From Paulinella micropora (Eukaryota > Cercozoa > Imbricatea > Euglyphida > Paulinellidae), in assembly GCA_019918135.1 (NCBI GenBank), contig WBZZ01006708.1, positions 53,501-117,500 of the forward strand: a stretch of 64,000 nt of DNA, written 5' to 3'. The notes beneath the pieces were generated by a model. That model ran no database searches. It saw nothing but the letters and a program-made list of their open reading frames with translations, and had not been told where the DNA came from. The translations under genes were made by a program, and so were the position numbers. The number at the start of each line of letters is the position of its first letter. Within the stretch, counting starts at the first letter, position 1. This document shows positions 20,418-32,829 of the stretch, one piece after another.

Positions 20418-21380
20418 TCACACAGCAAGCTGAGACAATATCTCTTTCGAGTCGCCCTGCTTGTAAGGAGAACGACTGAGCATGCAAATAGACATATCCT
20501 CCTGCTGCACATTTTTCATGAGTTGAATGAAATCATCCCTTACAGGCAGCACACGCTTAAGCGTTTGGGGTGGGTTAGTCTTTCCGTCTGTCACCTCCAC
20601 AGTATGTGTGAGTAATTTGATCCTATCGCGCATCCGCTCACTCAAATGACCCCAAACCATGTTTGTTAGGATTTTATCAGGAAGAAACAAACCATACGTA
20701 TCCCGCAATGACATAACCATAGCAGCAACAAACTGCAACCATTCACCTGAGGTAGCATGAGCATAAATAGTTTGGAATTGTGGCCTAAAAACACATGTTA
20801 GCAAAAATGCAAGCAAGGGCACGAACACATCATGTTCCCTAACAGCGTAAGCAACACAACATTTCAAAACATCCCTGATTTGAATCAAGAGCTTAACAGC
20901 AACAGAGTTAGCAAAATGTAGAGGATGAGACAGATCAGGCTGAATGAAGCACAGCCTACGAGCTTCAGAGATTGTATTAAACACCTTAGTGCGCAAAGCA
21001 GGACCTGCAACAGTCAGCAACCAAGTGACAACACAACACGCAAATTGAATATTTCTCCAACACTTGCGGAGTTTAGTCTTATATTCATCCGCGTCAGTTT
21101 CATCGAGCTCACCTAACATATCATCAGACGTGGCACTTGAAACAAAATCAAATGCTGCAGGATCATACGGGTGGATACCTGCACCAGTAGGGTGCACAAT
21201 AGAAAGATCAAGCATTTTATCTGCCTCTCTCTTAGTAGTACTCTCATCAACTGAATGTAACACACTTTGAAAGAACAAAGAGAATGAGGACGAAACAACT
21301 TTCTTCGTCTGCTTGGTCGGATCACCTGCAAACACAGACAGAAAAGAAAAACTATCAAAATGCTTTGCAGGTTTGTTCAC
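20418..21380 (-). pseudogene. Retrotransposon Gag (copy C), detached from pol
   Basis: A 320-codon frame nearly identical to copy B, with a few substitutions (for example Ser to Pro in the GKTNxPQ stretch, Gly to Cys in MSIxML). Like copy B it opens after a TGA without ATG and ends in the same TGA. Only about 47 bp of gag-pol sequence lie beyond the stop before the unit boundary, so it has no protease or polymerase partner in cis. Confidence 0.7.
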
Positions 21381-21924
21381 TCAAGGAGGCGGAGTAATGA
21401 GAGTGCTCGGCCTAATACAAGCCAAGTATATCTGATTAGTTTGTGCAAGGACTTGAGCAACAGATCCCAAAGGTCACTCCGCAGAACTGGAAGGAGCATG
21501 CACAGCAGCATTCGATCCTTTTACGTTCTGACTCGGACACTCATAGGAATGTTTACCCTTAAAGTTATTATACATGCAAACAAAAAACACGATCAAACAG
21601 AGCAAAAAACAAGAAAATTAATACAAATAAGCAGTACAATTGTTGCTAGCAGGAAAGTGTGCAATTTGCAAACGCAAACCTATCACCAACAACCAAGAAA
21701 ATAAAGGAAAACCAACAAAATATATATAAGCAACCCTAGGAAACAAGTAAAACAGTAAGAAAACACAACAGGAGATATGAAAAATTGCAGCAGACAAGAG
21801 AGGCGTTACAGACAACAATCTACACAACTTTCCTGTACAAAGCCACAAGCAAATCCACAAGTTTTAGACAGAAACAAGCTTGAAAATTTTTTTTTGGTTG
21901 TGAATCTGGCCAGATCTATATAGA

Positions 21925-22090
21925 TGTCACACCTTCGTTTTGGTTTCAAGAATAAATTCGATCTCAGACTTATTTAATGAATTGCAAAACTGTCCTAACC
22001 TGCCTGGACGAAGCAGCAAAAGATTAGAAGACTGCATTACGATAGGAAAACACTGCTGACACAATTGGTAACTACATTGACCATATCACA
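21925..22090 (-). mobile_element. LTR (copy C, 166 bp)
   Basis: Same TG...CA boundaries and sequence as 16410-16575, at an offset of exactly 5,515 bp. Confidence 0.85.
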
Positions 22091-22842
22091 TTTTCTTTGA
22101 ACGGTTTTTTACCAACCCACTTTTTTGGGTACCGGATGGGATAACTGACGTAAGAGGGCAACCGGGTTCACGAGGTTCCGCCCCAAAAAATGGTTGGAAA
22201 AAATTTACAGTATTTTGCGGGTGTTGGCTTCACCGGGCTGACTACTCAAACCCATTCAACTCAACCAAAACCCAAACTTGCTCACCACAGGCCAGAGAAA
22301 TGTGAGTTGAGTGTCAAAACCAATCTTGTCCACAAGTTCTACGCTTTTTTGCACGCAGTTCGCAAGCATCGGTGAAATACGCGCCAAATGTGTCTCTTTC
22401 ATGCACAAAGGGAAACAAACAGATTACGAAGCGGTAAATTGCTCGGCTTCCTATGACCCCCTAGTGATTATGAGAACTTATGGAGGGAAGGATGCACGTA
22501 AGGCTCAAACTGGAGAATGAGCTTAGCACGCCTCGGGCATGTAGCCCATATCGAGACATACTAAGAACTCCACCAGCGTAAGCCAAAACATGCTTCCCTC
22601 CCCCACACAGTCCCCCACACACAGACAAACATGCATACAAACATGCATAAATACGCATACATACATGCATACATTTTTTTAAAAATAACAGTAAGCAAGG
22701 TTTAATGAGAAAGAGACGATTTTTTTTATTATTAACAGTAAGCAAGGTTTAATGAGAAAGAGACGATAGAAAAAAGAAGAGCCTAATTCAAAAGAATTCT
22801 GGTTCCAAGGAACAACAGTACAAGCTCATAAGGAAATCTGGA

Positions 22843-22856
22843 ACGTAGTAGTAGTT

Positions 22857-22893
<37 letters not shown>

Positions 22894-22944
22894 AAGTAGT
22901 AATAGTAATAGTAGTAGTAGTAGTAGTAGCAGTAGCAGTAGTAC

Positions 22945-22983
<39 letters not shown>

Positions 22984-22997
22984 CAGCAGCAGCAGTT

Positions 22998-23033
<36 letters not shown>

Positions 23034-23330
23034 ACAGAAAGCTCCTGGAAAGAATAATATGGAAGGGAAAAGAAAGAGAAAAAAAGAAAGAAAGAAAGAA
23101 AGGAAGAAAGAGGTAAATAAAAACCAGGAAAAGAAAAGAAAACGGAGAAACAAAAAAACAGCGAAGAAAGAAAAAAGCACAAAAAAACAAAAAAGAGTAG
23201 GAAAAAAAACAAGAGAAACCAAAGAAACAAACAAGCGAAACAAAAGAAACAAAAACAAAAAATAAAACCAAAAACAAAACAAAAAGACAGTAATAGAGGC
23301 AGCAACTAACACAAAAAGGCAAAACAAACA
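22843..23330. repeat. Low-complexity tract of copy C
   Basis: (GTA/GCA)n repeat and purine-rich run, equivalent to 17327-17810 but with more GTA and fewer GCA units. Confidence 0.9.
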
Positions 23331-24074
23331 AACACAAGGCCAGACAGTGGCAAGGGAGACGATACTGAACCAGAAGGTAAGAGCGGAAAGTGCCAGAAAA
23401 GGTAAGACATAACTAACATGGGCGCAAGTGAGATCCATTGACAGTCAGTGAGACAGCCCTTAAGGAAACTGCAGCACCTAACGCAATTCACTCGCACCCG
23501 GAGGCTATCGTAGCCAGGAGGGCGGTGTGCAGAGCGTAGTAAGGCTCGACATGGCGTACTCGCGACGCGATTATGCCGAGTGCTGCAGTATCCATAAGGA
23601 TCAACCCAAGCCTGGCAACCTCATAGACATGCAGCCTCAAGCTAGTCGAGCCAAACCACTCCGCACCCCACCCCCCTCATAGACCAGAAGAGACTCCACA
23701 AGCCACAACCATAAACATAAAGTAGAGCCATGCCAGAACAAGACCAAACCTAACAGGCAGCAGTAGATGAGAAAAACGAAAAAGAAAAAGAAAACAAAAG
23801 GGTAAAAGAATGAAAAAGAAATAAAGATAATAATAGTAACAAAAATAATAATAATAATAACAATAATAGTGTATCTCCTGCCAATTGCTGAGCCAAAAGG
23901 CCATGTGCATCCAGTCCTCCATTCCATAAGGAAAGTCTCCACACCAATCGGTGGAATAAAGGAAGTGACGGCATAGAACATTACTCTAGGAGCTTTATAC
24001 CAATCAGCCCATGGAAAGGACCGATGGCCTATGTACTCCCTAATAACAATAATAATAATAATAATAATAATAAT

Positions 24075-24341
24075 AGTGCTTCTCTGTCAATGGCTGATGC
24101 ATTTCTGCACATGCGCCTCCATTGTCTCACCCGTGAGGGGAGTACGAAGAATTGACGATAAGCTCTAATGACACCCCCGCAAGGGCAGTTCCAACACTTC
24201 CAGACGGGCCGGTATGTTCAATGAAAATACTGGTCCAGACGGATCGGTATGTTCAATGAAAATACTGGTGGCACCGACGGGAATCGAACTGGCGACAGGG
24301 CCCAGATGGTAGAACTTGACCACTGGGCTATCACGGTGTCC
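24075..24341 (-). mobile_element. SINE, full length (267 bp)
   Basis: Equivalent to 18551-18817: complete tRNA-like head, internal duplication and an (AAT)n tract after the 3' end. Confidence 0.85.
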
Positions 24342-24379
24342 ATAATAATAATAATAATAAGGATAATAATAATAGTAAT

Positions 24380-24601
24380 AGTGCTTCTCAGTGAATGGCG
24401 AATGCATTTCTGCACATGTGCCTCCATCGTCTCACCCGCGAGGGGAGTACGAAGATTTGACGATATGCTCTACTGACACCCCCGCAAGGCAGCTCCAAGC
24501 CTTCCAGACAGACCAATACTTTCAAAGAAAATATCCTTTGAAAATACTGGCCCCGACGGGAATCGAACTGGCGACAGGTCCCAGACGGTAGACCTTAACC
24601 A

Positions 24602-24604
<3 letters not shown>
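24380..24604 (-). mobile_element. SINE copy, diverged, head-truncated
   Basis: Equivalent to 18856-19080. It is followed by a much longer (AAT)n run (about 24605-24682) than in copy B. Confidence 0.75.
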
Positions 24605-24682
<78 letters not shown>

Positions 24683-24683
<1 letters not shown>

Positions 24684-24766
24684 GTGCTTCTCTGTCAATG
24701 GCTGATGCAAATCTGCACATGCGCCTCCATCGTCTCACCCCTGAGGGGAGTACGGAGAATTGAAAT
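24683..24766 (-). mobile_element. SINE 3' fragment
   Basis: Equivalent to 19131-19215, between (AAT)n tracts. Confidence 0.75.
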
Positions 24767-24787
24767 AATAATAATAATAATAATAAT

Positions 24788-25017
24788 AGTGCTTCTCTGT
24801 CAATGGCTGATGCATTTCTGCACATGCGCCTCCATCGTCTCACCCGTGAGGGGAGTACGAAGAATTGACGATAAGCTCTAATGACACCCCCGCAAGGGCA
24901 GTTCCAACACTTCCAGACGGGCCGGTATGTTCAATGAAAATACTGGTCCAGAAATAGACCGATATGTTCAATGAAAATACTGGTGGCACCGACGGGAATC
25001 GAACTGGCGACAGGCCC
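24788..25017 (-). mobile_element. SINE copy, head-truncated, unique to unit C
   Basis: Carries the internal duplication (with CCAGAAATAGACC) and stops in the head at GCGACAGGCCC before an (AAT)n run. Together with the next copy it accounts for most of the extra length of unit C. Confidence 0.75.
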
Positions 25018-25050
<33 letters not shown>

Positions 25051-25051
<1 letters not shown>

Positions 25052-25282
25052 GTGCTTCTCTGTCAATGGCTGATGCAAATCTGTACATGCGCCTCCATCG
25101 TCTCACCCGTGAGGGGAGTACGAAGAATTGACGATAGGCTCTAATGACACCCCCGCAAGGGCAGTTCCAACACTTCCAGACGGACCGGTATGTTCAATGA
25201 AAATACTGGTGGCACCGACGGGAATCGAACTGGCGACAGGGCCCAGATGGTAGAACTTGACCACTGGGCTATCACGGTGTCC
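25051..25282 (-). mobile_element. SINE, full length short form (232 bp)
   Basis: Complete head and 3' end, no internal duplication. (AAT)n on both sides; a 41-nt poly-T lies downstream near 25389-25429. Confidence 0.85.
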
Positions 25283-25320
<38 letters not shown>

Positions 25321-25387
25321 TTTTAATTTTTTTTACAGTAAGCAAGGTTTTATGAGGAAGAGACGATAAAAAAATGAGCCTAATTCT

Positions 25388-25429
<42 letters not shown>

Positions 25430-26196
25430 CATGAAGCAAGGTTTAATGAGAGACGATAGAAAAAAAGAAGAGCCTAATTCAAAAGAATTCTGGTTCCAAG
25501 GAACAACAGTACAAGCTCATAAGGAAATCTAGAACTAAGGTTCAACAGAAAGCTCCTGGAAAGAATAATATGGAAGGGAAAAGAAAGAGAAAAAAGATAG
25601 AAAGAAAGAAAGGAAGAAAGAGATAAAGAAAAAACCATGAAAAGAAAAGAAAACGGAGAAACAAAAAACAGCAAAGAAAGAAAAAAGCAAAAAAACATAA
25701 GAGAATAGGAGCAAAAAAACAAGAAACAAAAGAAACAAACAAACAAGCGAAACAAAAGAAACAAAAACAAAACAAAAAAGACAACAATAGAGGCAGCAAC
25801 AAACACAAAAAAGAAAACAACAAACAAACACAAGGCCAAACAGTGGCAAGGGAGACGATACTGAACTAAAACTTTTTTTTCAACTTAGAATTTTAATTAC
25901 TAGTGTGTTGAACTTGTAGTAAACTCAATAATAAAATGAGTCAAAGTAGAGCAAACAGAGACAAAATATAGGCTAATCAAAACAAAAACAATAGCAAAGA
26001 AAAACAGGCGCATGCAAACAATTTTTTTTTAAAAAATTACAGTAAGCAAGGTTTAATGAGAAAGAGACGAGAGAAAAATCAAGAAGAGCTTAATTCAAAA
26101 GAATTCTGGTTCCAAGGAACAACAGTACAAGCTCATAAGAATTTTTTTTCAGTAAGCAATGTTTAATGAGAAAGAGACGATAGAAAAAAGAAGAGC

Positions 26197-27425
26197 CCAA
26201 ACTGCAAAAATTTGTGTAAACCACGAGCATCTGAAGACCTAGCTCACACAGCAAGCTGAGACAATATCTCTTTCGAGTCGCCCTGCTTGTAAGGAGAACG
26301 ACTGAGCATGCAAATAGACATATCCTCCTGCTGCACATTTTTCATGAGTTGAATGAAATCATCCCTTACAGGCAGCACACGCTTAAGCGTTTGGGGTGGG
26401 TTAGTCTTTCCGTCTGTCACCTCCACAGTATGTGTGAGTAATTTGATCCTATCGCGCATCCGCTCACTCAAATGACCCCAAACCATGTTTGTTAGGATTT
26501 TATCAGGAAGAAACAAACCATACGTATCCCGCAATGACATAACCATAGCAGCAACAAACTGCAACCATTCACCTGAGGTAGCATGAGCATAAATAGTTTG
26601 GAATTGTGGCCTAAAAACACATGTTAGCAAAAATGCAAGCAAGGGCACGAACACATCATGTTCCCTAACAGCGTAAGCAACACAACATTTCAAAACATCC
26701 CTGATTTGAATCAAGAGCTTAACAGCAACAGAGTTAGCAAAATGTAGAGGATGAGACAGATCAGGCTGAATGAAGCACAGCCTACGAGCTTCAGAGATTG
26801 TATTATACACCTTAGTGCGCAAAGCAGGACCTGCAACAGTCAGCAACCAAGTGACAACACAACACGCAAATTGAATATTTCTCCAACACTTGCGGAGTTT
26901 AGTCTTATATTCATCCGCGTCAGTTTCATCGAGCTCACCTAACATATCATCAGACGTGGCACTTGAAACAAAATCAAATGCTGCAGGATCATACGGGTGG
27001 ATACCTGCACCAGTAGGGTGCACAATAGAAAGATCAAGCATTTTATCTGCCTCTCTCTTAGTAGTACTCTCATCAACTGAATGTAACACACTTTGAAAGA
27101 ACAAAGAGAATGAGGACGAAACAACTTTCTTCGTCTGCTTGGTCGGATCACCTGCAAACACAGACAGAAAAGAAAAACTATCAAAATGCTTTGCAGGTTT
27201 GTTCACTCAAGGAGGCGGAGTAATGAGAGTGCTCGGCCTAATACAAGCCAAGTATATCTGATTAGTTTGTGCAAGGACTTGAGCAACAGATCCCAAAGGT
27301 CACTCCGCAGAACTGGAAGGAGCATGCACAGCAGCATTCGATCCTTTTACGTTCTGACTCGGACGCTCATAGGAATGTTTACCCTTTAAGTTATTATACA
27401 TGCAAACAAAAAACACGATCAAACA
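26197..27425 (-). repeat. Partial segmental unit D
   Basis: Third copy of the unit, containing gag and most of the leader. Homology to B and C ends at about 27425 within the leader (ACACGATCAAACA), so the LTR is missing and virus fragment P1 begins. Confidence 0.85.
26244..27206 (-). pseudogene. Retrotransposon Gag (copy D)
   Basis: A 320-codon frame almost identical to copy C, with a Phe to Tyr change in TKVxNTISEA. It has the same missing ATG and same TGA end as copies B and C, and no pol downstream. Its leader is cut by virus fragment P1. Confidence 0.7.
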
Positions 27426-27838
27426 AAAAACATGATTTTCATTTGGACTCCGTATCTTTGAATTAGCCATATACAATCAAAAGACTTATACTCAATGGCG
27501 GTTGTATAATTTAGCACTTCGCTGTAAAAGTCATCAACATTTGTTCCGTCCGTTTTATGAAACCAGAACTGAAAAGTTCCTATTCCAGTCGGGGCGGGCA
27601 AATTCAAAGACCCGCGAAAAGCAACTTTAATGAAATAACCATATCCTAAATTAGATATTGTTTTGCTACCATAACCGCCCGTGCAACGAGTAGCGAATGT
27701 GGAACTTTCCATCCACGACCTAAGATCAAGACCAACATACGCATTTTGAATGTTTCTTGTTAATGTCGGGGTAGCAGTGACGGCAATAATTTTAGTATCT
27801 ATTGACTGCTGTTCTTGCGATCGGCCGAATATATTCAT
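27426..27838 (-). pseudogene. Unknown virion-like protein, 3' end cut by retro-repeat D
   Basis: ATG at 27838, divergent from the tail fibre gene with 48 bp between them and AT-rich promoter-like sequence. About 137 codons. The last codons and the stop (27419-27421) come from the retrotransposon leader, so the natural C-terminus is missing. The product is Gly/Thr/aromatic-rich with beta-like character (GYGSKTISNLGYGYF), in keeping with a capsid or fibre accessory protein, but no family is recognised. Confidence 0.55.
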
Positions 27839-27886
27839 ATTTTTTTAAACTATATATTCTACAATATAAAATAATTCTATTAAAAT

Positions 27887-30800
27887 ATGAACCATTTGGG
27901 CAATCCATGGACATATCATTTTTACGGCTCTGTTATAGTGGATGAGAATTTAGAAATTGATGGAGTATTATATGGCGATCATATTGAAGCAAACTCAATA
28001 CAAGCAAGGACTGATGACATAACAATATCATCGCGAAATAATAACTCCTCTTTGTTGATATCTGATACTGGTTATGTTTCAATTAATAACGAATACGATT
28101 TACCATTAGCGGACGGCACGGCTAATCAAGTATTAAAAACAGATGGGTTGGGCAATACTTCATTTGCTACATTAACCTCAAGTTATATAAGCGACTTTGA
28201 ATTAGATAAATTAACGGACGTAACAATAACGGGCACACCCAACAGCAATCAATTGCTTATTTATAGCACAGGGCAATGGAGAAATACGACATCACCCTTT
28301 CTGAGATTAGATGGTGCTTTCAATATGACGGGAACATTAAATATGGGAGGGCAAAGCATAACAAATGTTAATCTTGTTGATGGTGTTGATGTTTCTGTTC
28401 TTGATACTTCGGTGGTTAAACTAACAGGAGACCAAACAATAACCGGGAATAAGGATTTCGTGGATAAACTATCAACATGGTATGGGAAACCGATAATCAT
28501 AGAGCAACAAAGGGAAATGGTGCTACTGGTGGATTGGAATTGTATGGTAATTATGGCGACCGAACTGGTGGTGCGCATATGCAAGCAATTACATCACAAG
28601 ACAATTATCCTACTTTTTCGTTAGTCAATTTAGGGCATGGTAGTGTAAGTATGGCCTTTGATGCTTATATGGATTCTAACGGATGGGAATCTAGTTATGC
28701 GACTTCAAGTTTTGCGATCGCGAAAGTTAATGATAAATTTAGAATTTTATATGGTGTTGGGAGTACCATTGGGGATGTTGTTCCATGGGACACCGCTCTG
28801 GAAATTGACACAGCAGGTTTATTAACCGCGAAAGCAATAACGGCGATTCGATTAATAACGGCAAATGCGGGATTAAATATGGGAGGGCAAAGCATAACAA
28901 ATGTTAATTTGGTTGATGGTGTTGATGTTTCTGTTCTTGATACTTCCGTGGTTAAACTAACAGGAGACCAAACTATAGCGGGTATTAAAACATTTAGCAG
29001 TATAATAAATGCGAGTGCGGTATTGATATGAAAAGCCAAAGCATAATAAATGTCAATCTTGTTGATGGTGTGGATGTTTCTGTCCTTGATACTTCGGTGG
29101 TTAAACTAACAGGATACCAAACCATAGCAGGGAATAAAAGGTATTTATCAACTTTAGAAGTAAATGGTTCATCCAATCCTACTACTTTTGATGGTATTGG
29201 CATAGCCTTTGATACAAAAATAGGAATGATTGCAGCACAAAAAACGGCAACAGCGACTTGGTATCCGATACAAATAACTGGTTCGTATGTAGAGTTATAT
29301 TCAGGTAATACTTTAATTATAACCGCAACTGGAACAACATTAAGTTTGAATAACAACAAAATAACAAACTTAGCCACACCATCAGCAACAACGGACGGAG
29401 CAAACAAAAGTTATGTGGATACATTAGACGGGCAAAATGTGAAACTAACAGGAAACCAAACCATAGCAGGAATTAAGACATATTGCAGTGACGTTGAAAT
29501 AACTGGAAACTCAATCAATTCAACAAAAGGCACATTCATCGTTTTCAATTCTACAAGTAATATCGGTTCTATTGCTAGTTTGGATATGAAAACTGCAACA
29601 TATTACAACTTTGAAATTTCTGCGAAAAAAATAAGTTTTATTATTGACGGGACGATTGTTTCGTGGTTTAATGCTACTGGCTTAGATTGTAATAGCAGTC
29701 GGATTGTTAATCTGGGAGCACCACAAAATGCGAATGAAGCGGTAAATAGGCAATATCTGGATGATAATTGTGTGAAACTAACAACAGACCAAACCATAAC
29801 AGGAAGTAAAACATTTAATGGGGCGAGCACTACGATAAAATATCTAACTTTAACGAACAACGCCGATTTTAATAATCAAACTATCATCAGTGGTGGAAAT
29901 ATAACATATAATGGGGCGAGGATATTAAACCAAAATGGAGGAGATATATTCTTTTCACAGACATCAGGAGATTATCAGTATTTCTTATTTACTCTAAATA
30001 CTGCTACAAGCGGAACCGCGAACCAACGAGGTTATGTATTTACGAATGTAGCATTTGATGCAAAAGGGGCGGGACTTTATATTTCAAAACTTTTGGATAA
30101 TAAAAGTGCTTCGTCTGACATGTCCGTTATAACAATGCTGGCGGTATGCGATTTTATGGTGCTTTGGATATGAACTCAAACAACATAACAAATGGTGGAA
30201 CAATAACGGGAACATCAGTCACTTCAACTGCTGGCATGACTACAACAACATTAACAACGAGCGACAAAATAACAACAGCATCAGGTATGCCAATAATCAT
30301 AGGTAATACAACTAAAGGAATAGGAACAACAGGAGGCTTAGAATTGTATGGGACTTATAATAATAATACAACTGGAGCACATTTGCAGGCTATTACAACA
30401 GAAGATATATATCCCACTTTTCAACTAACTAATTTAAGTCATAATAACATAAATATGACTTTTGATGCGTATTTAGATGCTGGTGGATGGAAATCAAGTT
30501 ATGCGAGTTCTAATTTTCTAATTAGTAAATGGAATAATAAACTTAGATTTTTGTATGATAGCGGGAAAAGTGTTGGGGTTGCTGTTCCTTGGTCTCTCGC
30601 TCTGGAACTTGACACATCGGGCTTATTAACAACGAAGGCAATAACAGCAAGTGGAGCGATAACGGCAAATGCGGGTATATCAACAACAACGGCAACTGCG
30701 AGTGGATTACTAACGGCAAAGGCGGGGATATCAACAACAACATTAACAACAAGTGGCTTACTAACTGCGAATGCGGGGATTACATACTCTGGGTTGCTAA

Positions 30801-31510
30801 CGACCACAACTACTAATGGAGCGAAAATAGAAATTCAAGGACAAACAGACGGGACGAATGCGAGAGGAACATTTATTTGGGATACTGCTGATCCAGCGTG
30901 GGGAATTTATATGTCTCAGTCTGGGACAAATAAAGCATTAAGTGGAACAGGAACAGCACCAGCAGGAGGAGGCGGAGGATTAACTTCTTATGCTATTAGA
31001 TTTAGAGTGAATAATTCTTCAACGAGTGGGTTCATATGGGAGAATAGTTCAAATACAGCTTTAATGTCATTAAGAGCGAGCGATGGTCAGTTATGGGTAT
31101 TGGCTAGTCCTATCGTATATTCAGATAGACGAAAAAAAGAAGACATAAAAGAGTGTTTAGGCTTAGATTTCATCAACAAGTTAAATCCAGTCTGCTATCG
31201 TATGATTGACGACAACAAGAAATGTAGGACTGGCTTAATATCACAAGAATTAGAAGAAATACTAACAGAAATGGATATGCTAGATTTTGGTGGTTTCATA
31301 AAAGAAACAATCATGGTTCCGTGTCCAAAGCAAAGAAAAGAATGCGAATTGAAAGGTGTGAGTGTTAATCCAGAAGATGTTAAATGTGTTGATAGTGGCG
31401 ATGTCTGTTATGGTATAGGTTATTCCGAGTTTATCGCCCCGTTCATTAAGGCCACACAGGAGTTATCGGAAAAGGTAGTTAATTTAGAAAAAGAAATAAA
31501 AATCTTATGA
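27887..31510 (+). pseudogene. Tail fibre with C-terminal S74 intramolecular chaperone, frame-broken
   Basis: Receptor-binding type fibre. ATG at 27887 after an AT-rich leader. The body has repeats built on GVDVSVLDTSVVKLTGDQTI, typical of trimeric fibre shafts. The C-terminus carries SDRRKKEDIKE near 31121 and CRTGLISQELEEIL, the signature of the Peptidase_S74 self-cleaving chaperone that helps fibres trimerise, with Ser and Lys as the expected catalytic pair. A coiled-coil tail follows. Frame breaks lie near 28480-28500, 29020-29030 and 30120-30150, and another near 31497 shortens the tail. The C-terminal two-thirds are close to 44792-48949 at nucleotide level; the N-terminus is different. 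Confidence 0.85.
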
Positions 31511-31573
31511 ATATACTACAAGACCAAACCAACCAATTAGCAGAAATACGAGCAGTCGTTTTTGGTGTTTCAA

Positions 31574-31933
31574 ATGTCAAACAATAATACAACCAGACTT
31601 CACAGACCACCACCTATTATGGATATGGATGGCGAACTAACTCCAGAATTAAAGTCTCGTGTTTTGGATATTGAACTAAAGACAGAAGAGAAAAAAATTG
31701 ACAATGAAATTGAGAACGAATGGAATTGCTGTATGTCAAATAAGAAAACCGATAGCAGAATGATTAAATATTTATTTCAAATGGGTGTCATCATTGCCAT
31801 TATAACCCTTTGTATAGTTAGGCTATCTGAAAAGAACTTGCCTTGTGAGGTTGCTAATACTTATGTCGGTATTTTGACCTTACTTATCGGTATATGCCTT
31901 CCTTCACCAAGTTCTGGGGGTGGTAAGAAGTAA
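31574..31933 (+). CDS. Small membrane protein with two helices
   Basis: ATG at 31574 (an upstream TTG-started reading would add only four residues). 119 aa: an acidic N-terminal half (DGELTPELKSRVLDIELK), then two predicted membrane segments (MGVIIAIITLCIV and YVGILTLLIGICLP) joined by a short polar loop. A close relative lies at 48939-49282 in the Polinton, in the same place after the fibre gene. The topology recalls holins or small virion membrane proteins, but no function can be assigned. Confidence 0.7.
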   Translation: MSNNNTTRLHRPPPIMDMDGELTPELKSRVLDIELKTEEKKIDNEIENEWNCCMSNKKTDSRMIKYLFQMGVIIAIITLCIVRLSEKNLPCEVANTYVGILTLLIGICLPSPSSGGGKK

Positions 31934-31934
31934 A

Positions 31935-32192
31935 TCACAAATTACCACATTCATATATATGTGTCATATACCATCTATTATCGCCAACACACATTAAAGG
32001 CAGTGCCTCATCAAAACTACGACACATATTATTTCCGTTATTTATGAAAACACACTTAAAACCAGATTCTACACCTTGCTTTATACAATAAGCACAACTC
32101 TCATTTTTTTTTTCTGAGTATCGCGAGTAAAAGTCGCAGGCAGTCCGCGACATAGCAAATCTAGATAACACGAATAGCAATATTAATAACAT
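31935..32192 (-). CDS. Secreted Cys-rich small protein (85 aa)
   Basis: ATG at 32192 after TAAATATATA. A hydrophobic N-terminal signal peptide is followed by a Cys-rich domain starting TACDFYSR.SEKKNESCAYC and including SFDEALPLMC. Six or more Cys in a C...CxxC...C...C...C spacing resemble PSI/plexin-like or other small disulfide folds. A close relative (49268-49522) keeps the same position and antisense orientation in the Polinton, so the gene is under selection or moves with the fibre cassette. The stop lies 1 bp from that of the convergent membrane-protein gene. The target is unknown. Confidence 0.7.
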   Translation of the reverse strand: MLLILLFVLSRFAMSRTACDFYSRYSEKKNESCAYCIKQGVESGFKCVFINNGNNMCRSFDEALPLMCVGDNRWYMTHIYECGNL

Positions 32193-32199
32193 TATATAT

Positions 32200-32421
32200 T
32201 TAGCCCGCTTTACCTTCCTCTTTAATTATATTACTATGAATTGCTTCTCGTTGCTTATCTGATAGCGGTAAGCGATAAAGGATATTTTCAGGTTTTCTAA
32301 AAATGTTGGGGTTTCTATTCACTAAGTTCTGAGTGATGCGGATTTGGTCAATTTCCTTTCCAAGTTTTTCCAACTCTTCAAGTTGTTGCTCGTCTTTGCT
32401 TTTTTCTTTTTTCTTTTCCAT
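32200..32421 (-). CDS. Small charged protein (73 aa)
   Basis: ATG at 32421, divergent from the next gene (24 bp apart) with a shared TATATAA-type box. Lys/Glu-rich and helical, KEIDQIRITQNLVNRNPN in the centre. No family recognised and no equivalent seen in the Polinton. Confidence 0.55.
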   Translation of the reverse strand: MEKKKEKSKDEQQLEELEKLGKEIDQIRITQNLVNRNPNIFRKPENILYRLPLSDKQREAIHSNIIKEEGKAG

Positions 32422-32445
32422 CTTATATAATAGCGGATATAAAAA

Positions 32446-32829
32446 ATGCCACACGAAAAACCATTTTTTGCGTATTATAACGAAATTAGACGCGAACATA
32501 AGTATTTGTTGGATGAAGCAGACCAATTTTGGATTGACCAAGTTAATGAAGGCATTAATAGTCAAGCCCGTGAGAGGCTTAGAGCGGATAGATTGTTGGA
32601 TGCTTCAACAAGAAGGGGGAATACTATGGAGGATTTAAAAGATAAGATTAGTGCGTTGGACAATAAGCAAAGTATTTGTGCAAACATGAATTACGATGAA
32701 CTGAAAGCGCACCTCCAAGATGACGGCATTGATATGAAAGAATTTGAAAGAAAATTCGGAACTGCCCCCATGAACGAACAAATGATTGAAATGCGAAAAT
32801 TAGCAATGGCTACCGATAAAATGATATAA
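32446..32829 (+). CDS. Hypothetical viral protein (127 aa)
   Basis: ATG at 32446 preceded by CTTATATAATAGCGGATATA. Acidic, helical product (FFAYYNEIRREHKYLLDEAD near the start) with no recognised domain. Its TAA stop overlaps the ATG of the PLA2-like gene (TAATG), so the two are likely expressed together. Probably a virion or assembly factor by position only. Confidence 0.6.
   Translation: MPHEKPFFAYYNEIRREHKYLLDEADQFWIDQVNEGINSQARERLRADRLLDASTRRGNTMEDLKDKISALDNKQSICANMNYDELKAHLQDDGIDMKEFERKFGTAPMNEQMIEMRKLAMATDKMI

Larger units (their letters stand above)
20371..26196 (-). repeat. Tandem segmental unit C (5,826 bp)
   Basis: Nearly identical to unit B through gag, leader, LTR, 113-bp block, low-complexity tract and SINE cluster. 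It is about 311 bp longer because of one extra SINE copy and longer (AAT)n and poly-T runs, so it is not a simple copy-paste of B. Confidence 0.85.
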
